64,000 bases of DNA from Aurantiacibacter sp. MUD61 (GCF_027912455.1 NZ_CP115446.1:1573501-1637500); one strand, 5' to 3'; positions 7,717-15,062 are shown, numbered from the stretch's first letter. Numbers and translations are program-made. Notes: generated by a model not told the origin, from the sequence alone.

Positions 7717-8019
7717 CGGTTGCCCTGAGCTTGTCGAAGGGCTGCCTTTGCTTTTTGCGTAGCGCGAAATCGCGTCCCAATCGCCACGGATCAGCGCCAG
7801 CTTCTTGCGGCGTGACCAGCCTTTAATCTGTCTCTCGGCCTTTTTCGCCTCTTCTCGCGTTACAAACTCTTCGGACCAAACCAATTTGACCGGCAGAAAA
7901 TCGCGCGTGAAACCGGGAATTTGGCCGGTTTCGTGCTGCCATATGCGGCGCTCAAGATCATCAGTATGTCCGGTGTAAAGTTTGCCCGCACGGCAGTGGA
8001 GGATATAGGCCCAGAACAT
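7327..8019 (-). CDS. GIY-YIG nuclease fused in frame to M67 (JAMM) peptidase
   Basis: An uninterrupted 230-residue frame with two unrelated domains. Residues 1-91 are a small GIY-YIG nuclease domain: WAYILHC and LYTGHTDDLERRIWQH give the tandem tyrosines and catalytic Arg, and ERQIKGWSRRKK gives the metal-binding Glu. Residues 92-101 (SPSTSSGQPV) are encoded by one arm of a 30-bp inverted repeat. Residues 102-230 are a Mov34/M67 metallopeptidase with Glu in HPSECCGIL and the zinc motif HSHPNGPSYPSETD. ATG at 8019 matches the usual GIY-YIG start. Small GIY-YIG proteins normally end near the repeat, so the fusion looks like the result of insertion of the nuclease cassette upstream of an M67 gene. 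Whether the fused protein is made or only its parts cannot be told. Confidence 0.8.
   Translation of the reverse strand: MFWAYILHCRAGKLYTGHTDDLERRIWQHETGQIPGFTRDFLPVKLVWSEEFVTREEAKKAERQIKGWSRRKKLALIRGDWDAISRYAKSKGSPSTSSGQPVVVPNKVHAGLILEAQNAHPSECCGILTGNGTEVTGLIPAQNVHPTPATHFEVDPQTLINAHRAEREGGPQVIGYYHSHPNGPSYPSETDAQMAAGDNTIWAIVAPGETTWWRDTPDGFLPLPYTQVRG
7716..7745 (-). repeat. Left arm of 30-bp inverted repeat
   Basis: Plus strand begins CCGGTTGCCCTGAGCTTGTC; it is the exact reverse complement of 8044-8073. The arm is read through in frame by the GIY-YIG gene and encodes the linker SPSTSSGQPV. Within the arm GCCCT and AGGGC can pair. Confidence 0.92.
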
Positions 8020-8043
8020 AGCACTGTTTGAGCTAAGAGAAGT

Positions 8044-8073
8044 GCAGCCCTTCGACAAGCTCAGGGCAACCGG
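8044..8073 (+). repeat. Right arm of 30-bp inverted repeat
   Basis: Plus strand begins GCAGCCCTTCGACAAGCTCA. It is identical, over 30 bases, to the complement of the left arm. Its outer end supplies two bases of the GGAG sequence that precedes the TTG start proposed for rluD. Confidence 0.92.
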
Positions 8074-8083
8074 AGTTTTTCGC

Positions 8084-9037
8084 TTGAAATCAGCCCAAAC
8101 CCTCACCGGAGTTATCCACACCGCCACGCGGATGGACAAGGCGCTCGCCGAAGTCACCGATCTCTCTCGCGAGCGGATCAAGGCATTGATTGCCGAGGGT
8201 AAGGTCGAGGTGGGCGGACAAACCGCCACCAGTCCCTCTGCCAAAGCTCAAGTGGACCAGAGCTTTTTGATCCACATTCCGCCCCCAAGCGACCCACAGG
8301 CTTATCCACAGGACATCCCCCTGACGGTCGTCTTCGAGGATGAGCATCTGATCGTGGTCGACAAGCCCGCGGGCATGGTGGTGCATCCCGCTGCGGGTAA
8401 TCCCGACGGGACGCTGGTGAACGCTTTGCTGCATCATTGCCGCGGCCAGCTTTCCGGGATCGGCGGTGTTGCGCGGCCCGGCATCGTGCATAGGATCGAC
8501 AAGGATACCTCCGGCCTCCTCGTCGTCGCCAAGAGCGATGCCGCGCATGAGGGGCTGGCCAGGCAGTTCGCCGATCACTCGCTCGAACGAGCCTATTTCG
8601 CCGTCTGCGGCGGCCATCCCAATCCTTCCGCTGGCACGGTTTCGGGGCGGCTTGGCCGATCGGACACCAATCGCAAGAAAATGGCTGTGCTTCCGGACGA
8701 CTCGAAGCGCGGGAAACATGCCGTCACGCACTACACGACGGTGCAGCGGCTGGACCACGCAGCGCTCGTCGAATGTCGTCTCGAAACAGGGCGCACCCAC
8801 CAGGTGCGGGTTCACCTTGCGTCAATCGGTCATTCGCTATTAGGGGATCCAGTATATGGGCGCACACCAGCACCACTCAGGTCGACGATAAAAGCCTTGG
8901 ATTTCAAGCGTCAGGCTCTGCACGCAGCGACTCTCGGCTTCGATCATCCCGTCACCGGTAACCAATGCCGTTTTTCGAGCGAAATACCTGCCGATATGAC
9001 GGAACTAATCGACCAACTAGGTGGTTCTAATCGATGA
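8084..9037 (+). CDS. rluD: 23S rRNA pseudouridine synthase, RluD type
   Basis: A protein of about 317 residues that isomerises uridines in 23S rRNA (helix 69 for RluD). An N-terminal S4 RNA-binding domain (MDKALAEVTDLSRERIKALIAEGKVEVGG) is followed by the RluA-type catalytic domain with HRIDKDTSGLLVVAKS near residue 135, whose Asp is the catalytic residue, and GRTHQVRVHLASIGHSLLGDPVYG. No ATG lies at the expected place. TTG at 8084 has GGAG eight bases upstream and gives a normal family N-terminus; a GTG at 8042 would translate the inverted-repeat arm as QPFDKLRATG. The natural start was probably altered when the cassette inserted. Confidence 0.9.
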   Translation: MKSAQTLTGVIHTATRMDKALAEVTDLSRERIKALIAEGKVEVGGQTATSPSAKAQVDQSFLIHIPPPSDPQAYPQDIPLTVVFEDEHLIVVDKPAGMVVHPAAGNPDGTLVNALLHHCRGQLSGIGGVARPGIVHRIDKDTSGLLVVAKSDAAHEGLARQFADHSLERAYFAVCGGHPNPSAGTVSGRLGRSDTNRKKMAVLPDDSKRGKHAVTHYTTVQRLDHAALVECRLETGRTHQVRVHLASIGHSLLGDPVYGRTPAPLRSTIKALDFKRQALHAATLGFDHPVTGNQCRFSSEIPADMTELIDQLGGSNR

Positions 9038-9161
9038 AAAGCACCCTATATTGATGTCGTGCGTGCTATAACAAAATAAGCGCACTCAATGTGGCCGCAA
9101 AGGTCGGGTGCCCAGCAGGGGCTCGTAAGCAGCGGTCGACGCAAGAAAGGTTTGGGACGAA

Positions 9162-10064
9162 GTGAGTAATAATCGACCGAGCGTGCCAGCGCTCAGTGGT
9201 GAGGGAAGCCTCAACCGCTATCTGGCAGAAATCAAGAAATTTCCGGTGCTGACGCCCGAGCAGGAATATATGCTCGCCGTGCGTTACAAGGAACATGAAG
9301 ATCCCGACGCGGCTGCGCAGCTGGTGACGAGCCACCTGCGCCTCGTGGCGAAGATCGCCATGGGCTATCGCGGCTATGGCCTGCCCGTTTCCGACCTGAT
9401 TTCGGAAGGCAACGTCGGCCTGATGCAGGGCGTGAAGAAGTTTGAGCCGGAACGCGGTTTCCGCCTCGCGACTTACGCCATGTGGTGGATCAAGGCGAGC
9501 ATACAGGAATTCATCCTCCGCTCGTGGAGCCTCGTGAAAATGGGGACCACGGCTGCGCAGAAGAAACTGTTCTTCAACCTGCGCCGGATGAAAAAGCAGC
9601 TGGAGGCTTACGAAGACTCCGATCTGCACCCCGACGATGTGGCCAAGATTGCAACCGACCTCGGCGTTCCCGAGCAGGAAGTGATCAACATGAACCGCCG
9701 CATGATGATGGGCGGTGACGGATCGCTCAACACGCCCATGCGCAATGGCGAAGAAGGTGCCGGCGAATGGATGGACTGGCTCACCGATGATCGCCCGCTT
9801 CAAGACACGGTTGTGGCCGACAATGAAGAGGCAGAGGTGCGCCGCGAAATGCTGATCGAAGCGATGGATGCGCTGAACGATCGCGAAAAGCATATCCTGA
9901 CAGAGCGCCGCCTGACCGAAAACCCGCAAACGCTCGAAGAGCTCTCGCAGGTTTACGACGTGTCGCGCGAGCGTATTCGCCAGATCGAAGTGCGTGCTTT
10001 TGAAAAGCTTCAGAAGGCGATGCAGCGCATCGCCGGCGAAAGGCTGATGCCTCAGGCTGCGTGA
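9162..10064 (+). CDS. rpoH: RNA polymerase heat-shock sigma factor RpoH
   Basis: A 300-residue sigma-32 type factor directing transcription of heat-shock genes such as chaperones and Clp proteases. Visible are region 2 (LVTSHLRLVAKIAMGYRGYGLPVSDLISEGNVGLMQGVKKF), the RpoH box QKKLFFNLR near residue 127, and region 4 with the helix-turn-helix EELSQVYDVSRERIRQIEVRAFEKL. The start is GTG at 9162 with GAAAGG about 11 bases upstream; no better candidate exists. It lies alone after rluD with a 124-base gap and has its own terminator. The window also holds clpP, clpX and tig, likely members of its regulon by general knowledge. Confidence 0.96.
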   Translation: MSNNRPSVPALSGEGSLNRYLAEIKKFPVLTPEQEYMLAVRYKEHEDPDAAAQLVTSHLRLVAKIAMGYRGYGLPVSDLISEGNVGLMQGVKKFEPERGFRLATYAMWWIKASIQEFILRSWSLVKMGTTAAQKKLFFNLRRMKKQLEAYEDSDLHPDDVAKIATDLGVPEQEVINMNRRMMMGGDGSLNTPMRNGEEGAGEWMDWLTDDRPLQDTVVADNEEAEVRREMLIEAMDALNDREKHILTERRLTENPQTLEELSQVYDVSRERIRQIEVRAFEKLQKAMQRIAGERLMPQAA

Positions 10065-10087
10065 TTGCGCTCATGATCGAACAATTG

Positions 10088-10116
10088 AAGGCCGGGCGGA
10101 AACGTCCGGCCTTTTT
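10088..10116 (+). terminator. Rho-independent terminator of rpoH
   Basis: An 11-bp stem, AAGGCCGGGCG with CGTCCGGCCTT, closed by a GAAA tetraloop and followed by TTTTT. It starts 23 bases after the rpoH stop and touches the stop of the convergent gene at 10115, so it may serve both directions. Confidence 0.92.
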
Positions 10117-10876
10117 ATTGCGTCTTTGGTGCCAACGATTCCAAGAGAAATGAGCCATCTGCGGGCTCAGGCTGTTGCTCGACTGGCTCAGTCGCAGCCT
10201 CCCAATCGCTTTCACCTCTGCGCGCCATTACACCCAGCGGAGGAAGATCCAGCATTTCGATCGCCAAGGTGAGCAAATCTTCTCGAGTGTTGATCGCGCA
10301 ATAGTCGGTACTAATGATATCAAGATCGCCTTCGTAAACGCGCATAGCGCCATCCGGGCAACGTTGTTGCAGGACTGAGAAATTCTCTGCGACACCATCA
10401 GAAGGCAGCCGCGATAAAAGGGTGTAATTGCTTCCGGACATCGCCCCGTTTTGAATTACCCACAGCTCGGTTATCGCGCCATCGCGATCAACCTCCCCAA
10501 TCCGCGCAAAAAAGCCGATTTCGGTTTGCACTTCGTGGAGGAGTGCACGGTCATATTCTTTGCGGAAGATAGCCGTGCAGTGAAACGTTCCATAATTCAC
10601 GACTCGCAACCACCAGACATCGCCAAACTCATTTGCGGGATTTGGGGTAAACTGCCAGTCACCAAATCTCACGCGAGTGGCGCAACCGGCGACGGCGTCT
10701 TCCGGGATGTAGCTGCGCGGCCAGAATTCGGGATGATCAAAGCCGTAAAGCGGTAAGTCTGAGCGGATTTCCACGGACCGAAACGTCTCATCCTCCGGCA
10801 GGCGTTCGTCGACAGTGGATTGAGCCATAGAGGCGGCTGGCAAAAGCAAGACAAGGCACTGGAGAAACCACGACAC
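10115..10876 (-). CDS. Exported protein of unknown function
   Basis: A 253-residue protein with a short signal peptide (MSWFLQCLVLLLPAASMAQ). The mature part contains four or five cysteines (GCATRV, FHCTAIF, QQRCPDG, TDYCAIN) suited to disulfide formation in the periplasm, and a repeated pattern of aromatic beta strands (FGDVWWLRVVNYGTFHC). The C-terminus is acidic and proline-rich. I do not recognise a family. The GTG start at 10876 lacks a clear ribosome binding site, so the start is uncertain, but the signal peptide supports it. Convergent with rpoH and divergent from mtgA. Confidence 0.7.
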   Translation of the reverse strand: MSWFLQCLVLLLPAASMAQSTVDERLPEDETFRSVEIRSDLPLYGFDHPEFWPRSYIPEDAVAGCATRVRFGDWQFTPNPANEFGDVWWLRVVNYGTFHCTAIFRKEYDRALLHEVQTEIGFFARIGEVDRDGAITELWVIQNGAMSGSNYTLLSRLPSDGVAENFSVLQQRCPDGAMRVYEGDLDIISTDYCAINTREDLLTLAIEMLDLPPLGVMARRGESDWEAATEPVEQQPEPADGSFLLESLAPKTQ

Positions 10877-10955
10877 GGGCGGATGCTAGAACTGAGTGCA
10901 TAACCCTGCAAGGAGGGATGTTGGCGAACCTTGCAAACGCAGCTAATTGATTCCC

Positions 10956-11627
10956 ATGGCCCTGCGGATCCTTACCATCATCGCCAAGACGGTTCTTATT
11001 TTCGTGCTGTTCAGCGTGGTGCTGACGCTGGTGCTGCGCTTTCTGCCTGTCACCTACACCGCGACCATGCTGATGGACGAACGATCGGTCACACGCGACT
11101 GGGAGCCGCTCAGCCGCATCGATCGCAACATGGTCGCTGCCGTCATCGCGGCCGAGGACAGCAAGTTCTGTGAGCATGACGGTTTCGATGTCGAAGCGAT
11201 CGAGCAGGCGCTGGAAGAGCGCGCGCGCGGCGAGCGGCAGCGTGGTGCCTCCACCATCAGCCAGCAGACCGCCAAGAATGTATTCTTGTGGCAGGGCGGC
11301 GGCTGGTTTCGCAAAGGGTTCGAGGCCTATTTCACTTTTCTGGTCGAGAATTTGTGGACCAAGCGGCGGATTATGGAAGTCTATCTCAATGTCGCGGAAA
11401 CAGGACTCGGCACTTACGGCGTCGAAGCCGGATCGCAGCGTTATTTCGGCCATTCCGCCGCGCGGCTTTCTGCGGATGAGGCGAGCCGGATCGCGGCTGT
11501 CCTGCCATCGCCCAAAACGCGCGAGGCGGTGAACCCGGGCGGCTTTACCGCGCGCTATGGAAACACGATTGAGGCGCGCATCGGCGTTGTAAGGCGTGAC
11601 GCGCTCGATGCTTGCGTCTACGAATAG
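10956..11627 (+). CDS. mtgA: Monofunctional biosynthetic peptidoglycan transglycosylase
   Basis: A 223-residue single-pass inner-membrane GT51 enzyme that polymerises lipid II into glycan strands. One N-terminal membrane helix (LTIIAKTVLIFVLFSVVLTLVLRF) precedes the GT51 motifs: AAEDSKFCEHDGFD with the catalytic Glu, RGASTISQQTAKNVFL, and KRRIMEVYLNVAETGLGTYGVEAGSQRYFG. No transpeptidase domain follows, which distinguishes it from class A penicillin-binding proteins. ATG at 10956 was preferred to a TTG three codons upstream. It is the first gene of a tight unit with the cation efflux gene five bases downstream. Confidence 0.94.
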   Translation: MALRILTIIAKTVLIFVLFSVVLTLVLRFLPVTYTATMLMDERSVTRDWEPLSRIDRNMVAAVIAAEDSKFCEHDGFDVEAIEQALEERARGERQRGASTISQQTAKNVFLWQGGGWFRKGFEAYFTFLVENLWTKRRIMEVYLNVAETGLGTYGVEAGSQRYFGHSAARLSADEASRIAAVLPSPKTREAVNPGGFTARYGNTIEARIGVVRRDALDACVYE

Positions 11628-11632
11628 GGCGG

Positions 11633-12616
11633 ATGGGCGCAGCACACTCACATACGCATGACGACGATCATGGTCATGACCACGGGCATGGCCATTCGCA
11701 TGGTCATTCCCACGGATTGGGCCACGGGCACAGCCATGCGCCCGCCGATTTCGGCAGGGCCTTCGCCATCGGCATCGTGCTCAACACGGCCTTCGTCATT
11801 GTCGAAGCGACGTACGGGTTTCTCTCCGGCTCCATGGCGCTGGTCGCCGATGCGGGGCACAATCTCTCCGATGTCCTTGGCCTGCTGATCGCTTGGGGCG
11901 CGAGCGTGGCCGCCAAGAAACCCGCGACCACGAAATTCACTTACGGGCTGAAAAGCTCCACCATCCTTGCCGCTTTTGCCAATGGGATATTGCTGCTGAT
12001 CGCCATCGGCGCGATCCTGTTCGAGACGGTGCATCGCCTGATCGATCCAGCTGAGCCGCAGGGCTGGACGATGATCTGGGTCGCGGGCATCGGCATCGTC
12101 ATCAACACCGCCACCGCGCTGATGTTCATGCGTGGGCGCAAGCATGATCTCAACATTCGCGGCGCATTCCTGCACATGGCGGCAGACGCGCTGGTCAGCG
12201 TTGGCGTGGTGATCGCCGGGGTCGCGATCCTGCTGACGGGATATGTCATCATCGATCCGCTGGTCAGCCTGCTGATCGTCGCGGTGATCGCATGGGGCAC
12301 TTGGGGCCTGCTGAAAGACAGCATCCGCATGGGCCTGCTCGCCGTGCCCGACAGCGTCGATTGTGACGGGGTGCGCACCTATCTCGAAGGCCTGGATGGG
12401 GTCACCGAAGTGCACGATTTGCACATCTGGCCGATGAGCACGACGGAAACCGCGATGACCGCGCATCTGGTCATGCCCGGCGGCCATCCGGGCGATGCCT
12501 TCCTGCGCGACATTGCCGAGGAACTCGCGCATCACCACAAGATCGGTCATGCTACCGTTCAGGTTGAACGTGATAGGCATTGCGCTTCTCTTGGCGAAGA
12601 AGGGGACTGCGCATGA
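11633..12616 (+). CDS. Cation diffusion facilitator, zinc-type efflux protein
   Basis: A 327-residue CDF transporter that would export Zn2+ (or related divalent ions) from the cytoplasm in exchange for protons. The first 35 residues are strikingly His-rich (HSHTHDDDHGHDHGHGHS and more), a likely metal-sensing or buffering segment. Six membrane helices follow, with the metal site residues in ADAGHNLSDV (helix 2) and HMAADALVSVG (helix 5), and a cytoplasmic C-terminal domain containing DLHIWPMSTTETAMTAHLV. The ATG lies five bases after the mtgA stop and its own stop overlaps the following lipoprotein start by four bases, so the three genes are probably cotranscribed. Confidence 0.92.
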   Translation: MGAAHSHTHDDDHGHDHGHGHSHGHSHGLGHGHSHAPADFGRAFAIGIVLNTAFVIVEATYGFLSGSMALVADAGHNLSDVLGLLIAWGASVAAKKPATTKFTYGLKSSTILAAFANGILLLIAIGAILFETVHRLIDPAEPQGWTMIWVAGIGIVINTATALMFMRGRKHDLNIRGAFLHMAADALVSVGVVIAGVAILLTGYVIIDPLVSLLIVAVIAWGTWGLLKDSIRMGLLAVPDSVDCDGVRTYLEGLDGVTEVHDLHIWPMSTTETAMTAHLVMPGGHPGDAFLRDIAEELAHHHKIGHATVQVERDRHCASLGEEGDCA

Positions 12617-12951
12617 GAATATATGTCGTCGGAATAGCGGCCGCATCGCTGGCCGCCTGCGCCTCACCGGACCACCGGGTCGATGGGAACCGCGATTTGC
12701 TGGCTGAGCCGAATGTGCCGCAATCGCTCAATGAGCAGATATTGCACGAAGCGCAGGGCGATGGCTGCCTCGTTGCGGGAAATGCCGGACGCAATCGCGG
12801 TCGCGGGCTCCCGGGGACGACCAATGTTTGCGAAAGCCTGCGCGAGCTTATCGCTCCGCCGGAGCCACCGCCGGGCATCGAGCTGGCACCGCCTCCTGCA
12901 CCCATGCCGCCGGCTCCACCCCCACAGCCTGCACCACGGCCACAAGACTAA
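12613..12951 (+). CDS. Small proline-rich lipoprotein
   Basis: A 112-residue protein. Its first 16 residues (MRIYVVGIAAASLAAC) form a lipoprotein signal with lipobox LAAC, so it would be acylated and membrane-anchored. The mature part contains two cysteines (DGCLVAG, TNVCESL) and ends in a run of proline-alanine repeats (PPPGIELAPPPAPMPPAPPP), probably extended. ATG overlaps the CDF stop (ATGA). No family is recognised; a resemblance in layout to small periplasmic partners of transporters is only suggestive. The upstream in-frame extension to 12580 lies within the CDF gene and is not used. Confidence 0.8.
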   Translation: MRIYVVGIAAASLAACASPDHRVDGNRDLLAEPNVPQSLNEQILHEAQGDGCLVAGNAGRNRGRGLPGTTNVCESLRELIAPPEPPPGIELAPPPAPMPPAPPPQPAPRPQD

Positions 12952-13012
12952 TTCCCAAGCGCTTTGTGTCCCGCTAGGGTGGCCCCATGCCACCTCGTGA
13001 CAGCTGCCCTGC

Positions 13013-13585
13013 ATGATTGATCCTGCCGCCAAGGCCGCGCGCGACGCGCTGAGCGCGGATATTGCTTCGCTGGCTCGCGGCGAGAGAGACGCGCTGCGCC
13101 GCATTTACGAGGCCACATCGGCGAAACTTTTCGGAATTTGCCTACGTATCTTGGGCGATGAGAAAGAAGCCGAAGATGCCCTACAGGATGTCTACATCGA
13201 CCTGTGGAAGCGTGCCGATCGCTTCGATGCCGCGCGCGCGAGCCCGATCAGCTGGCTCGCCACCATGGCGCGCAACCGCGCCGTCGACAAAATGCGTGCT
13301 GGCGGCAAGGTGCGCAGCGGCGCGGTGTCCGAAGAAGCGGCCTTCGACGTACCTGACAAGGATATCGCGGCAGATGAAAAGCTGCTGCTCGATGAGCGCG
13401 ACGCGCGGATTCACCATTGCCTAGGCAAGCTCGAGAAACGCCAGCAGAGCGCCATTCGCCGTGCCTTTCTGGGCGGAGCGACCTATGTCCAGCTTGCCGA
13501 GACGGACGATGTGCCTTTGAGTACGGTGAAATCACGGGTCCACCGCGGGCTCGCCAAATTGAAAAAGTGTATAGAGAAATCGTGA
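13013..13585 (+). CDS. ECF RNA polymerase sigma factor, SigK-like
   Basis: A 190-residue extracytoplasmic-function sigma factor. Region 2 is LFGICLRILGDEKEAEDALQDVYIDLWKRADRFD, continuing into SPISWLATMARNRAVDKMR, and region 4 is LEKRQQSAIRRAFLGGATYVQLAETDDVPLSTVKSRVHRGLAKLK. The order sigma - RskA-like anti-sigma - fasciclin protein matches the SigK group known from mycobacteria and seen in many alphaproteobacteria. It should be released when the membrane anti-sigma factor is degraded. ATG at 13013; the stop overlaps the start of the anti-sigma gene by four bases. Confidence 0.92.
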   Translation: MIDPAAKAARDALSADIASLARGERDALRRIYEATSAKLFGICLRILGDEKEAEDALQDVYIDLWKRADRFDAARASPISWLATMARNRAVDKMRAGGKVRSGAVSEEAAFDVPDKDIAADEKLLLDERDARIHHCLGKLEKRQQSAIRRAFLGGATYVQLAETDDVPLSTVKSRVHRGLAKLKKCIEKS

Positions 13586-14322
13586 CGACCGAAGCCGCCC
13601 CTGACATGACTCCGCGTGAGTTGCTTGCGACCGAATTTGTCCTCGGCTTGCTTGAGGGCGAAGAGCTGCTGCGTGCGCGGGCGATGCTGGCGCGCGATCC
13701 CGAGTTCGCGGAAGAGGTGGCGCGGTGGGAAGATCGCTGCGCGCCGCTGCTCGATAGCTTCCCCCCGGCAACCCCGCGCGAAGAGGTCTGGTCGCGCATT
13801 TTCTCCGCAACCTCTGGCGATGTGGAAGACCAGTCTGCGCAGATCGTCTCGCTCGCCAAGGCGCGCGATCGCTGGCGGATGATGACGGGGCTGGCGATGG
13901 CCGCGGCGGCCGCACTCGCCGCGGTCGTAATCGTCGGACCTGCTGCGGAAGAGAGCACGCCCATCGCGCCTGTCACCAATGATCAGCCGCTGCTTGCCGC
14001 GAATATTCCCATTGGTGATACGGCGCTGCGTCTAGCGCTGACCTATGTGCCGGGCCGCGACGAACTCAGCGTGTCTTCGGCAGGCCTGACCGCCGATGGA
14101 GTGCACGATCACGAGTTATGGCTCGTCGATCGACAGGGAGACCTGCATTCGCTCGGTGTTATCGTGCCGGGAGAGGAAGCGCGCTTCGCCGTGCCGGATG
14201 GGCTGGCCGATGAGTTTGTCGAGGGATCGCAGCTTGTCCTCACTCGCGAGCCGCTGGGCGGAAAGCCTGCCGATGCAGATGCCGGACCGGTAGTGGCTGA
14301 AGGCCAATTCCAGGCGATCTGA
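13582..14322 (+). CDS. Anti-sigma factor, RskA family
   Basis: A 246-residue single-pass membrane protein. The cytoplasmic N-terminal part (TPRELLATEFVLGLLEGEELLRARAMLARDPEFAEEVARWE) is the sigma-binding domain of RskA-type factors. A membrane segment lies near residues 100-117 (MTGLAMAAAAALAAVVIV) and a periplasmic beta-rich domain follows with HDHELWLVDRQGDLHSLGV and LTREPLGGKPA, typical of the RskA C-terminal domain. It starts at GTG 13582 overlapping the sigma gene stop (GTGA); an ATG at 13606 is an alternative. By analogy it inhibits the upstream sigma factor until cleaved. Confidence 0.9.
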   Translation: MTTEAAPDMTPRELLATEFVLGLLEGEELLRARAMLARDPEFAEEVARWEDRCAPLLDSFPPATPREEVWSRIFSATSGDVEDQSAQIVSLAKARDRWRMMTGLAMAAAAALAAVVIVGPAAEESTPIAPVTNDQPLLAANIPIGDTALRLALTYVPGRDELSVSSAGLTADGVHDHELWLVDRQGDLHSLGVIVPGEEARFAVPDGLADEFVEGSQLVLTREPLGGKPADADAGPVVAEGQFQAI

Positions 14323-14413
14323 CATTTCTCAAATTAATTTGCGACTTTCCTAAGCGGGCCGCCGTAGCTTGTGCAGCAAGAATGGACGGGACTTGCACAA
14401 AAGGAGAGTACTT

Positions 14414-14959
14414 ATGTTCAAGAATACCGCACGTTTTGCCGCCGCACTGGCCGCTGCTTCCACCCTCGCGCTGGCTGCACCGGTAACCGCACACAATCAC
14501 AACCATGACAGCCAGCCGAACATCGTTCAGGCCGCTGCCGCCAATGACGATTTCGAAACGCTGGTCGCCGCCGTACAGGCTGCTGACCTTGCCGGTACGC
14601 TGTCAGGCGATGGCCCGTTCACCGTTTTCGCGCCGACCGACACGGCCTTCAACGCGCTGCCCGCGGGCACTGTCGACACGCTGCTGCAGCCGGCGAACAA
14701 GGGCACGCTCACTAGCGTGCTGACCTATCATGTGGTCGCGGGCCGGGTGACGTCTGACGATCTCATCCACCTGATCCGCGATGGCGATGGCCATGCCCGT
14801 ATCGAAACGCTTTCGGGCGAAACACTGATCGCGCGCCTCAACAATGGCAATATCGTGCTGACCGACAATGCCGATCGCCAGGTGCTGGTCACCAATGCCG
14901 ATATCGGCACGTCGAACGGCGTGATCCACGTGCTCGATCGCGTGCTGCTGCCGGGCTGA
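14414..14959 (+). CDS. Secreted fasciclin-domain protein
   Basis: A 181-residue protein with a signal peptide (AALAAASTLALAAPVTA) and one fasciclin (FAS1) domain. The H1 motif GPFTVFAPTDTAFNALP lies near residue 72 and the H2 motif with NGVIHVLDRVLLPG closes the domain. A short His/Asn-rich segment (HNHNHDSQPN) follows the signal peptide. FAS1 domains mediate cell-surface or matrix adhesion. AAGGAG precedes the ATG by nine bases. Its place behind a SigK/RskA pair parallels mycobacterial SigK control of fasciclin proteins MPT70/MPT83, so it is the probable target gene; the 91-base gap should hold its promoter. Confidence 0.93.
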   Translation: MFKNTARFAAALAAASTLALAAPVTAHNHNHDSQPNIVQAAAANDDFETLVAAVQAADLAGTLSGDGPFTVFAPTDTAFNALPAGTVDTLLQPANKGTLTSVLTYHVVAGRVTSDDLIHLIRDGDGHARIETLSGETLIARLNNGNIVLTDNADRQVLVTNADIGTSNGVIHVLDRVLLPG

Positions 14960-15010
14960 ACGCCCCAGATCTGAGCGCCGCGTTCCCCCCTCTGCGCGGC
15001 GCCGCGCTGA

Positions 15011-15043
15011 CCCCGTCTGGCTTGGAAGCCGGGCGGGGTTTTG
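15011..15043 (+). terminator. Rho-independent terminator after the fasciclin gene
   Basis: CCCCGTCTGGCTT pairs with AAGCCGGGCGGGG (two G-T pairs) and TTTT follows. A second GC-rich hairpin, GCGCCGCG with CGCGGCGC, lies just before it at 14975-15002 without a T run. The convergent gene ends at 15063. Confidence 0.88.
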
Positions 15044-15062
15044 TGTTGCAGATTGTCGCGGC

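Larger units (their letters stand above)
7716..8073. mobile_element. GIY-YIG cassette bounded by exact 30-bp inverted repeats
   Basis: A 358-bp unit consisting of a GIY-YIG nuclease gene with a perfect 30-bp inverted repeat at each end (7716-7745 and 8044-8073). The repeat core CCTTCGACAAGCTCAGGG resembles short dispersed repeats that I recall from sphingomonad genomes. The unit sits exactly between the M67 gene and rluD and replaces or supplies the beginnings of both. I see no target-site duplication: the bases beyond the arms differ. The gene content and symmetric ends suggest a mobile or formerly mobile element, but mobility is an inference. Confidence 0.6.
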
